Below are positions 6,255 to 14,385 of a stretch of DNA of 21,553 nt, in pieces. The DNA comes from an uncultured Lachnospiraceae bacterium (GTDB lineage: Bacteria > Bacillota > Clostridia > Lachnospirales > Lachnospiraceae). The notes below the pieces were generated by a model. The model searched no databases, was not told the DNA's origin, and worked only from the letters and a program-made list of their open reading frames with translations. The translations under genes and the position numbers were made by a program. Where the stretch lies: the NCBI GenBank assembly GCA_946549155.1, contig CAMNQN010000023.1:1-21553 (forward strand), given 5' to 3'. The first letter of the stretch is position 1; each line of letters starts with the position of its first letter.

Positions 6255-8579
6255 ATGAGTGAAGTGATAAAAAATATGCCGGCCATTGCCCTGCGGGGCA
6301 TGACGGTGCTGCCCTGTATGATTGTACATTTTGATATCAGCAGGGATAAATCGATCCGGGCTGTGGAGGCTGCTATGCAGGCGGATCAGAATATTTTTCT
6401 GGTGACCCAGCAGAATCCGGATGTTGGAGATCCGGATATTGGGGATTTGTACCGGATCGGGACGGTAGCCAGGATTAAAAACCTGGCAAAGCTGCCCCAG
6501 AATATTGTGCGGGTGATGGTGGAAGGCCTGGAGCGGGCGGAGATGAATGACCTGAACCAGGAGGAGGGATTCCTTCGTGCGGAGGTGGTGACTTATCCGG
6601 CGGAGGAACAGCCTGCGCTGCGGGAGTGTGATGCTGTGGCCATGACCCGGGCGCTGAAGGACATTTTTGCCAGATATTGTATGGAAAATCCCAAAGTGGG
6701 CAAGGAACTGTCCAAGCAGATTTTGGACATTCACGATCTGGGAAAGCTGGTGGATCAGATTTCCATCAATCTGCCGCTGTACTACGAGGATAAGCAGCGT
6801 CTGCTGGAGGCGGTGGACCTGGAGAAGCGGTATGACACTCTGTGCTTGATTCTCTATAATGAATTGGAGATTATACGGATTAAAAATGATCTTCAGAGGA
6901 AGGTGAAGGAGCACATTGATCAAAATCAGAAGGAATATATTCTCCGGGAACAGCTGAAAGTGATTCAGCAGGAACTGGGGGATGATAACCCCATGAATGA
7001 CGCCGATCACTACCGGGAGCAGTTAAAAAAGCTGGAGGCTTCGGAGGAAGTGAAGGAAAAGATCGGCAAGGAGATTCAACGTTTCCGGAGCCTGGCGGGA
7101 AATTCCGCGGAGGCTTCCGTTTCCCGGGGCTACATTGAGACGCTGCTGGAGCTTCCCTGGGACAGGATGTCGGAGGACAACCGGGACCTGAAGCATGCCA
7201 GAAAGATTCTGGATGAGGATCACTACGGACTGGACAAGGTGAAGGAGCGTGTGCTGGAGTTTTTGGCGGTACGGACGCTGACCCAGAAGGGGGACAGTCC
7301 TATTCTCTGCCTGGTGGGCCCGCCGGGAACCGGAAAGACCTCCATCGCCCGGTCGGTGGCCCGGGCTTTGAATAAAAAATATGTGCGGATCTGCCTGGGA
7401 GGCGTTCGGGACGAGGCGGAGATCCGGGGACATCGGAGAACCTATATCGGTGCCATGCCGGGCCGCATTGCATCCGGAATCAAGACGGCGGGGGTGAAGA
7501 ATCCGCTGATGCTGCTGGATGAGATCGATAAGGTCAGCAGTGATTATAAGGGGGATACTTCCTCTGCCCTCCTGGAGGTGCTGGATTCAGAGCAGAACAG
7601 TAAGTTCCGGGATCATTACATTGAACTGCCGATGGATCTTTCCCAGGTGCTGTTTATTGCTACAGCCAATGATCTGCACACTATCCCGAGGCCCCTGCTG
7701 GACCGTATGGAAGTGATCGAGGTGAACAGCTATACGGAGAATGAGAAGCTTCACATTGCGAAGGAGCATCTGGTGAAGAAGCAGCGGGAGCATCACGGAC
7801 TGCAGGAAAAGCAGCTGACCATCACCGGCGGCGCGCTGCAGAAGATTATTTCCGGCTACACCAAAGAGGCAGGAGTGCGTCAGCTGGAGCGAAAGATCGG
7901 GGAAATCTGCCGGAAGGCGGCTAGGGAGTTGCTGGAGGGGGAGAAGGAGATGGTTCGGGTGAAGGTCTCCAATGTGGAGAACTATCTTGGCCGGGTCAAA
8001 TATACGGTACAGAAGTTAAATGAGAAGGATGAGGTGGGAATCGTCCGGGGACTGGCCTGGACCAGCGTAGGCGGCGATACCCTCCAGATCGAAGTGAATA
8101 TTATGCCGGGCAAAGGGGAATTTCTGCTGACCGGACAGCTGGGGGATGTGATGAAGGAGTCCGCCCAGGCAGGAATAAGTTATCTGCGCTCTGTCAGCAG
8201 CCGGTACAAGCTGGATGAGGAATTTTTCAAAAAGCATGACATCCATATTCATATTCCGGAGGGAGCTGTGCCAAAGGACGGTCCCTCGGCGGGCATTACC
8301 ATGGCTACGGCTATGCTCTCTGCTATGACACAGACGCCGGTGCGGGCAGATGTGGCCATGACCGGGGAGATTACCCTGCGGGGACGGGTACTTCCCATCG
8401 GTGGTCTGAAGGAAAAGCTGCTGGCGGCAAAAAATGCCGGAATGAAAACAGTGGTGGTTCCCGAGGATAACCGTCCGGATGTGGAAGAGCTGTCGGAGGA
8501 GATTACCGGCGGCCTGCGTATCGTCTATGCGAAGAGCATGGAGGAGGTACTGAAGACGGCGCTGCGGCCGGAGAAGTAG
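6255..8579 (+). CDS. lon: Lon ATP-dependent serine protease
   Basis: A 774-residue cytosolic AAA+ protease of LonA type, of normal length. The N-terminal substrate-recognition domain starts at PAIALRGMTVLP, followed by a long coiled-coil region (about 185-300). The ATPase has Walker A GPPGTGKT (355-362) and Walker B LMLLDEID. The C-terminal protease domain has catalytic Ser678 in PKDGPSAGIT and Lys721 in GLKEK, 43 residues apart as in E. coli Lon (Ser679/Lys722). It removes misfolded and regulatory proteins. It begins 7 nt after the clpX stop and has only a weak ribosome site (GAG in the clpX tail), so translation is probably coupled to clpX. Confidence 0.98.
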   Translation: MSEVIKNMPAIALRGMTVLPCMIVHFDISRDKSIRAVEAAMQADQNIFLVTQQNPDVGDPDIGDLYRIGTVARIKNLAKLPQNIVRVMVEGLERAEMNDLNQEEGFLRAEVVTYPAEEQPALRECDAVAMTRALKDIFARYCMENPKVGKELSKQILDIHDLGKLVDQISINLPLYYEDKQRLLEAVDLEKRYDTLCLILYNELEIIRIKNDLQRKVKEHIDQNQKEYILREQLKVIQQELGDDNPMNDADHYREQLKKLEASEEVKEKIGKEIQRFRSLAGNSAEASVSRGYIETLLELPWDRMSEDNRDLKHARKILDEDHYGLDKVKERVLEFLAVRTLTQKGDSPILCLVGPPGTGKTSIARSVARALNKKYVRICLGGVRDEAEIRGHRRTYIGAMPGRIASGIKTAGVKNPLMLLDEIDKVSSDYKGDTSSALLEVLDSEQNSKFRDHYIELPMDLSQVLFIATANDLHTIPRPLLDRMEVIEVNSYTENEKLHIAKEHLVKKQREHHGLQEKQLTITGGALQKIISGYTKEAGVRQLERKIGEICRKAARELLEGEKEMVRVKVSNVENYLGRVKYTVQKLNEKDEVGIVRGLAWTSVGGDTLQIEVNIMPGKGEFLLTGQLGDVMKESAQAGISYLRSVSSRYKLDEEFFKKHDIHIHIPEGAVPKDGPSAGITMATAMLSAMTQTPVRADVAMTGEITLRGRVLPIGGLKEKLLAAKNAGMKTVVVPEDNRPDVEELSEEITGGLRIVYAKSMEEVLKTALRPEK

Positions 8580-8605
8580 TCCGGCCGGCCCGGCGACCGG
8601 GAAGG

Positions 8606-8652
8606 CAGTCCGGGCATTCCGATGCAGCAGGAGGCTTTGTCTGTCCGGACTG
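8606..8652. repeat. 8-bp inverted repeat in the lon-engB gap
   Basis: CAGTCCGG (8606-8613) and CCGGACTG (8645-8652) are exact complements separated by 31 nt. There is no T-run after it. The 149-nt gap is GC-rich and shows no promoter I trust, so engB may be transcribed from the lon operon. Confidence 0.35.
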
Positions 8653-8728
8653 GCGGCCAGAGACTGCGGGGCGGAAGGCGGCCATGAGATTATGGAGAAA
8701 GGCGGCATCAGCCGGATAAGGTGAGACT

Positions 8729-9334
8729 ATGATAATCAAGCAGGCGGAGCTGGAGACGGTATGCGGTATTACCAGTAAATTGCCGGAGAATACGCAGATC
8801 GAGGTGGCCTTTGCGGGGAAGTCCAATGTGGGCAAGTCTTCTCTGATCAACGGTCTGGTGAACCGGAAGAGCCTGGCCAGAACCAGCTCGCAGCCGGGGA
8901 AAACCCAGACGATCAATTTTTATCACGTAAACGGGACGCTGTATCTGGTGGATCTGCCGGGATATGGATATGCCAAGGTATCTGCGGAAGCAAAACAGCA
9001 GTGGGGGGCGCTGATTGAGCGGTATCTTCACGGCTCCCGCCAGCTGAAGGCGGTGTTTCTGCTGATCGACATCCGCCACGATCCCGGTGCCAATGATAAG
9101 ATGATGTACGACTGGATCTGCCATAATGGATTCGAGCCTATCATCATCGCCACAAAGCTGGACAAGATCAAGCGCAGCCAGATACAGAAGCAGATTAAGG
9201 CCATAAAGCAGGGCCTGAACGTAAGGCCGGGCACGGTGGTGATACCCTTCTCCGCTGAGACGAAGCAGGGCCGGGAGGAGATCTGGGCGCTGATTGAGGG
9301 GATGACGGAGAAGAAAGAGGAGACAGAAGAGTGA
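8729..9334 (+). CDS. engB: EngB/YsxC/YihA ribosome-assembly GTPase
   Basis: A 201-residue single-domain TRAFAC GTPase needed for late assembly of the 50S ribosomal subunit (family knowledge). G1 is GKSNVGKS (30-37), the G2 area is TSSQPGKTQT (52-61), G3 is DLPGYG (75-80) and G4 is TKLD (142-145). Its short length and single G domain separate it from EngA and Era. ATG is preceded by AAGGTGAG. It is commonly found next to clpX/lon in Firmicutes. Its stop overlaps the next gene's GTG start by 4 nt (GTGA), which indicates translational coupling to the phosphoglycerol transferase. Confidence 0.96.
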   Translation: MIIKQAELETVCGITSKLPENTQIEVAFAGKSNVGKSSLINGLVNRKSLARTSSQPGKTQTINFYHVNGTLYLVDLPGYGYAKVSAEAKQQWGALIERYLHGSRQLKAVFLLIDIRHDPGANDKMMYDWICHNGFEPIIIATKLDKIKRSQIQKQIKAIKQGLNVRPGTVVIPFSAETKQGREEIWALIEGMTEKKEETEE

Positions 9335-11817
9335 GACGGGACTGGATCAAGAAAGGGCTTCTGATTGGGCTTTTGGTTTGTGTGGTTGTACTGGTGGGAG
9401 TCAACTGGAAGCAGTTTTATATAGAAAAAACATATTCCATTCAGGATATGAAAAACAGCGATGATGGAGAAAAATATGAGCCGGAAGAGCTGTCTGTTTT
9501 AGGAAACCAGACCGTGACGCAGGAGTTTACAGCATTGGAATCAGAGATTCTGGAAGTAGCTGTTGACTTTAAAGTATGGGAACAGAAGAACGGAACGGGA
9601 AAAATTCTGGTAGAGATTCAGACCATAGACGGAGAAGTGCTGGCATCCAAAGAAAAGACGGTGGAAAATCTGGTGCAGGGTAAGTATGGGATTACTACGA
9701 CCTTTTCTGTCCCGGCACAGCTTCAAAGGGGTGAAACCTATCGGATTGTAATTAGCAGCCAGAATGTGGAAAACGAAAAGGGCTGCTATCTCTATGTGGT
9801 GGAAAATAAAGGAAAGTTATTTGGTGATCTCGCTGTAAACGGGGAAGCAGCAGAGGGCCGGATTAAGTTGAAGATGACTATGACTCATTTTGCGTGGAAC
9901 AGTATGGTTTTTATCTTTTTACTGCTCCTTGCGGCAGCTTTGCTGTTGCTGATTCCCCTGGATAAGGTGCAGGTGTGGGCAGACAGAAAATTGCCCTACC
10001 CTGTGAATCTGAATGTCCTGTGTGCCAGAATCCTGTTTTTCATTTCTCCAGTGGTGGCGTTTTTCGTGGTACAAAGATATTCAGAATATGGGTTCAAAGC
10101 TTTTTTTAAACTGATGATTCATGTCAGGGGAATTCTGAACATTTTCCTTTATGGGCTGGTCTGGTGGATCCTTTATCTGATCTGCAACCGTACCAAATAT
10201 ACGGCAGTGCTTCTGGTGGGACTGTCCTCGATTCTTGGATTAGCCAACTATTTTGTATGGCAGTTCCGGGGCTCACCGGTGATAGCGGCGGATCTTGCTT
10301 CTCTGGGAACGGCAATGGATGTGGCCAGAGGGTATGATTACGTCCTGAATTTGTCTGCATTGTGGGCCATTGCAGTTACGGTGGTCTTTATTGTACTGGC
10401 TCTGAGCCTGAAAAGCTACAAAGGCCTGAGCTGGAAAAGAAGAGGCTGTGTGGCGCTGGCGTTCCTGATTCCGTATGGGATATACCATACCCAGCTGCTT
10501 CATGGTACGCTGCTGAAGGATCACGGGGTGACGGTGAGCGTCTGGGATGCCGCCAGAAACTATGCGAAAAACGGTTCTTTGTTATCCTTTTTCATCAGCT
10601 ATACCTACTATAGAGTTGAGAAACCGCAGGGGTATTCCGTGGACAAGGCGGAGGAGATTGTTCAAAATTATACCTCGGATTTGGCAGAATGGGTGGAGGG
10701 AGAAACTCGTCCCAATATCATAGCCATTATGAATGAAGCTTTTTCCGACCTGAGCGTGGATGGGGAACTGGCTGTCACAGAAGATTATATGCCCTATATT
10801 CACAGCCTGAAGGAAGATACGGTGAAAGGGAAGCTTTATGTGTCTGTTTTTGGCGGAAATACAGCTAATTCGGAATATGAGTTCCTCACAGGCTGCACCA
10901 TGGCTTTTATACCGTTTCGGGCTATTCCCTATAATACGTATATAAAAAGTGAAATTCCTTCCCTTACCTGGTCTTTAAAGGAAGCGGGGTATGTGGGCAA
11001 TTACGCAGTGCATCCCTTTTATAAAACAGGCTGGAGCCGGGATAAGGTTTATCCGTATCTGGGATTTGAAGAATTTTATAGTATATCCGATATGGAGAAT
11101 GCGGAGTACATCCGCAATTTTGCGTCAGACAAAACAGATTTTAATTTTATCATTTCCAAATATGAAGAAACCAGAGAGCAGTCAGAAGAACCTTTTTACA
11201 CCTTCAGTGTGACCGTGCAGAATCATGGGGGCTATACCGCTTCCCAGGGGCTGGTGGATCCGAATATTACCATTATGGATCCGGCACTGCAGGACGAGGG
11301 GGCGGAACAGTATGTTAACCTGGTCAGGGAATCGGATGCTGCGTTCCGGGAACTGACGGAATATTTTGCGCAGGTGGAGGAGCCTACGGTGATCGTGATG
11401 TTCGGGGATCATCAGCCCTCTCTTTCTACAGAGTTTTATGAGAAGCTTTTCCAGAAGCCTTCCAGTCAATTTACACTGCAGGATACCATTGACAAATATA
11501 CGGTTCCCTATGTGATCTGGGCGAACTATGATATAGAAGAAGGGGAAGCGGATATGAGTGCCAATTACCTGTCCGCCTATCTGATGAAGGTAATCGGAGG
11601 AAAGATGACGGGATATCAGAAATATCTTATGGATTTGTATGAGAAAATTCCCATGATTACGGCAAACGGATACCGCGGGGATGACGGGGAGCTTCATGAA
11701 CTGGATGCGAAAACTCAATATTTGGAGCTTTTGCGCGAGTATCAGATTCTTCAATACAACAATATGTTTGATACTTCAAACAGGACGGAGGAATTTTATT
11801 GCCTGAGGGCCGGATAG
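9331..11817 (+). CDS. LTA synthase family membrane phosphoglycerol transferase (sulfatase-fold)
   Basis: An 828-residue membrane protein. TM1 is at about 8-24, then an extracytoplasmic segment of about 160 residues, then six more predicted membrane spans (about 190-390), then an outer sulfatase-fold domain (about 460-780). That domain has the LtaS-type active site: Glu469 in MNEAFSD, nucleophile Thr511 in GGNTANSEYEF, and FGDHQP with Asp693 and His694. The spacing is close to S. aureus LtaS (Glu255, Thr300, Asp475, His476). The family transfers glycerol phosphate from phosphatidylglycerol to teichoic acid, glycolipid or glycans. The extra N-terminal loop and seven spans differ from the five-span LtaS, so a glycan-modifying role is possible. 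GTG start, with GAGGAG at a normal distance. Confidence 0.88.
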   Translation: MRRDWIKKGLLIGLLVCVVVLVGVNWKQFYIEKTYSIQDMKNSDDGEKYEPEELSVLGNQTVTQEFTALESEILEVAVDFKVWEQKNGTGKILVEIQTIDGEVLASKEKTVENLVQGKYGITTTFSVPAQLQRGETYRIVISSQNVENEKGCYLYVVENKGKLFGDLAVNGEAAEGRIKLKMTMTHFAWNSMVFIFLLLLAAALLLLIPLDKVQVWADRKLPYPVNLNVLCARILFFISPVVAFFVVQRYSEYGFKAFFKLMIHVRGILNIFLYGLVWWILYLICNRTKYTAVLLVGLSSILGLANYFVWQFRGSPVIAADLASLGTAMDVARGYDYVLNLSALWAIAVTVVFIVLALSLKSYKGLSWKRRGCVALAFLIPYGIYHTQLLHGTLLKDHGVTVSVWDAARNYAKNGSLLSFFISYTYYRVEKPQGYSVDKAEEIVQNYTSDLAEWVEGETRPNIIAIMNEAFSDLSVDGELAVTEDYMPYIHSLKEDTVKGKLYVSVFGGNTANSEYEFLTGCTMAFIPFRAIPYNTYIKSEIPSLTWSLKEAGYVGNYAVHPFYKTGWSRDKVYPYLGFEEFYSISDMENAEYIRNFASDKTDFNFIISKYEETREQSEEPFYTFSVTVQNHGGYTASQGLVDPNITIMDPALQDEGAEQYVNLVRESDAAFRELTEYFAQVEEPTVIVMFGDHQPSLSTEFYEKLFQKPSSQFTLQDTIDKYTVPYVIWANYDIEEGEADMSANYLSAYLMKVIGGKMTGYQKYLMDLYEKIPMITANGYRGDDGELHELDAKTQYLELLREYQILQYNNMFDTSNRTEEFYCLRAG

Positions 11818-11846
11818 AGCAGCGGTGTTAGGACTTGCCGTGAGGG

Positions 11847-11986
11847 AAGAAAATCGGGGCGGCTCCATCTTAGATTTTCTTGGTATTCGAAGCAGTTTTT
11901 CAGATGACAGGGGCGGCTCCGCGCTTTCCCTTCCTGCGTCCTGCTAATGAACAAAACACGAAGAGCATTGGTACCTGGGCGGTAAC
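11847..11986. repeat. Dispersed imperfect intergenic repeat, copy 2, with internal repeats
   Basis: Positions 11931-11986 match 61-116 (45 of 56 bases), and weaker similarity extends back to about 11874. Just before it, AAGAAAATC (11847-11855) and GATTTTCTT (11873-11881) form a perfect 9-bp inverted repeat around a 17-nt loop. GGGGCGGCTCC occurs twice (11856-11866 and 11910-11920). The inverted repeat may act as a weak end signal for the preceding gene. The rest of 11818-12027 shows no coding sequence I trust. Confidence 0.6.
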
Positions 11987-12027
11987 ATTTTGGTGCAGAA
12001 TAGCCTTTGAATAATCCAAAAAGGGAC

Positions 12028-12057
12028 TTGACAGCAGATATTGTGATGCAATATACT
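12028..12057 (+). promoter_or_regulatory. Strong sigma-A promoter of the c-di-GMP gene cluster
   Basis: TTGACA (12028-12033), an 18-base spacer, then TATACT (12052-12057). The predicted start, about 12063-12065, falls in the first units of the GACA repeat. This leaves an untranslated leader of about 175 nt before ATG 12241. Confidence 0.75.
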
Positions 12058-12109
<52 letters not shown>

Positions 12110-12131
12110 GTTATACCAATATTGTTAGTAA

Positions 12132-12176
12132 AAGGGAGCAGTTGGCCACTCGTGCCGGATGGATAACTGCTTCTTT
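12132..12176 (+). promoter_or_regulatory. Second leader hairpin upstream of the diguanylate cyclase
   Basis: AAGGGAGCAGTT (12132-12143) pairs with AACTGCTTCTTT (12165-12176) over 12 positions with two G-U pairs, enclosing a 21-nt loop. I looked for conserved cores of the c-di-GMP-I and -II riboswitches and did not find them. The function is unknown. Confidence 0.4.
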
Positions 12177-12240
12177 CCGTGTATATAACAGAGGTTTACA
12201 GTACCGCAGCCGTGTTTGAAATGTGGAGAGAAGAATAATT

Positions 12241-14367
12241 ATGAACAAAACGGATAGCAGATGTGCCATAAATGAAGAGGAACGGAAAAAAATACTGGAT
12301 GATATCCGGGTTGGCATTTGGCGGGTTGAATTTATACCAGAGCAACTGCCGAAGCTGTATGGGGACAGGAATATGTTCGCGGTACTTGGAGCAGAGCCGT
12401 GGCTGTCGCCGGAAGAATTATATGAGCATTGGCACGGAAGAATCGAGCCGGTGTATCTTTCGTACGTTGACAAGGCGGTGGAGCGGTTGATCGCGGCAGG
12501 GCAGCCGGTAGAAGTGGAGTATATATGGAATCATCCCCAGAGAGGAAAGAAGGTTGTGCGGTGTGACGCCACCTTATCTCCCTGGCAGGAGGACGGGAAA
12601 ACCGTGATGCTTGGATTGCACCGGGATATCACGGACAAGCTTGTAAATAATATCTGGCAGGAAGATGGATATCATATCGTTGACTATTATAAGATGAGCC
12701 TTTGCGGAAAACATCTGATCAGAGCATATGAAGACCTATTTTTAGTGGACATGGAAGACAAGGCTATTCATCCGGTTGCATACAGAAATAATCATTGTCC
12801 GGTTATCGAGGATGGAAGATCCATATTGGAGGTAATTGCTCAGTGTGTGCCTCCGGAAGAACAGGAAAAGGTATACAGGCTTTTTTCAGATGAATCCATG
12901 CAGGAAATCGTTGCGAAGAAAGGTTCGGCCAGTGTTGATTTCAGAAGAGGGGAAAACTGCGGCAGAGATAAGTGGGTAAGAGGAACGCTTTATACGGTAC
13001 AGATCAATGGGAACGATGAACTTTTGTTTGCAGTACAGGATATACAAAATGAGTATAAGCTTAAAATGCTGAAGGAAGAGAAAGAAGATGTGCTGTACTC
13101 TGTTATACATGAGCGGTCTGTTATATACGAGTATGATACCCAATTACAGCGGCTGCAATTATTAAAGAGTGATGTTGATAATATCAGCAGGTCGGTGGCT
13201 TCCGCCAAAATGCCGTTACCCAAACTGGCGGAACGGCTGTGCACTTATTATGTGGATCCTTCAGAATGGTCAAAGGTTAAGGAGTTTTTGGCGCCGGAAA
13301 GTATCAGCAGCTGCCTGACGGAAAAATGTAAAAGGTTTCTTTCCCTTTCCTTAAACGCTGCCTATTCCCGGCATGATTATATCAAGCTTTCGGTTCTGCC
13401 TTCCTCGAAAGCTAAGGAAAAGGCATATCTTGTGATGGAACTGATGGATCAGAGGGAACGTCTGTACCCCATTTTAGAATCCTATATCCGGAATGCGGTG
13501 GATCATTTATACTGTGTAGATTTAAAGACGGGTTACTTTTTTCAATTTATAGGCAATACCGAGGAGTATGATATGCCGCCGAAGGAAGGGCATAACTATA
13601 CCAGGGAAATGCTGGATTACGCGGATCGTTTTGTCCCTGAGGAGGACAGAGAGCTTGTGAAAAGGCAGATGAGCCCGGAGTTTATTTTTAAAGCATTAGA
13701 AAATAAGCAGGAATTTTCCTTTGTTGAAAGTATTCTTGGAAGACAGGGAGAAATACGAAAAAAGCTTGTCACATACATACCCCTTGATCTCTCAAGAGGA
13801 TATGTGCTTCTGCAAAGAACAGATGTTACAGACAGGTATCACAGAGAGCAGATGCTGGAAAAAGCACAATTAGAATCTATGACAGATCCCCTTACGCAGC
13901 TGTATAATCGTCTTGGCAGTGAAAGGCTGATTAAAAAAGCGTTGTCAGAAACGGATGAAAACAGGAATGCGGTGCTGCTTATGCTGGATTTAGACAATTT
14001 TAAAGAGGTTAATGACAGATTTGGACACCCGGTGGGAGACCAGATATTGTGCGAGGTAGCCCGGAAGCTGAAGGAATGCTTCCGGACAGGAGACATTATC
14101 GGACGTCTGGGCGGAGATGAATACATCATTTTCCTGCCCAATATGCTTCACAAAACCGATATACACCCGGTATTGAGACGGGTGGTGCAGAAATTAAATA
14201 TTGTCTATAAAAATGAAACGGAAAGTATTACGGTAACCGCGTCTGTGGGGGCGACCTTTTGCAAAGGGCAGCCATATGAAGAGTTATACCCGCAGGCAGA
14301 TGCAGCACTGTATTATTCTAAAAAAAGGAAAAACAGATATTCATTGTTTGAAGAGATGAAAAAATAG
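12241..14367 (+). CDS. PAS-GGDEF diguanylate cyclase
   Basis: A 708-residue protein with no membrane span, so cytosolic. The N-terminal region up to about residue 135 resembles a PAS_3 sensor (motifs YLSYVDKAVERL, VEVEYIW, LGLHRDITDK). The middle 400 residues probably hold further sensor modules that I cannot name. The C-terminal GGDEF domain has MLDLDNFKEVNDRFGH and the active-site motif GGDEY (624-628), so it should make c-di-GMP from two GTP. RTGD (615-618), five residues before it, is a proper RxxD inhibitory site and predicts product feedback. I choose ATG 12241 because GGAGAG/GAGAAG lies at normal distance; the in-frame GTG at 12223 has no ribosome site. It is first in a three-gene signalling cluster, 18 nt before the next gene. 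Confidence 0.85.
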   Translation: MNKTDSRCAINEEERKKILDDIRVGIWRVEFIPEQLPKLYGDRNMFAVLGAEPWLSPEELYEHWHGRIEPVYLSYVDKAVERLIAAGQPVEVEYIWNHPQRGKKVVRCDATLSPWQEDGKTVMLGLHRDITDKLVNNIWQEDGYHIVDYYKMSLCGKHLIRAYEDLFLVDMEDKAIHPVAYRNNHCPVIEDGRSILEVIAQCVPPEEQEKVYRLFSDESMQEIVAKKGSASVDFRRGENCGRDKWVRGTLYTVQINGNDELLFAVQDIQNEYKLKMLKEEKEDVLYSVIHERSVIYEYDTQLQRLQLLKSDVDNISRSVASAKMPLPKLAERLCTYYVDPSEWSKVKEFLAPESISSCLTEKCKRFLSLSLNAAYSRHDYIKLSVLPSSKAKEKAYLVMELMDQRERLYPILESYIRNAVDHLYCVDLKTGYFFQFIGNTEEYDMPPKEGHNYTREMLDYADRFVPEEDRELVKRQMSPEFIFKALENKQEFSFVESILGRQGEIRKKLVTYIPLDLSRGYVLLQRTDVTDRYHREQMLEKAQLESMTDPLTQLYNRLGSERLIKKALSETDENRNAVLLMLDLDNFKEVNDRFGHPVGDQILCEVARKLKECFRTGDIIGRLGGDEYIIFLPNMLHKTDIHPVLRRVVQKLNIVYKNETESITVTASVGATFCKGQPYEELYPQADAALYYSKKRKNRYSLFEEMKK

Positions 14368-14385
14368 TAGCGGAGTCAGGAAGTT

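Noticed and set aside
6132..7010. 292-residue minus-strand frame
   Set aside because: Antisense shadow of clpX and lon, both certain genes; rich in His, Leu and Ile as expected from reverse reading of GC3-biased codons.
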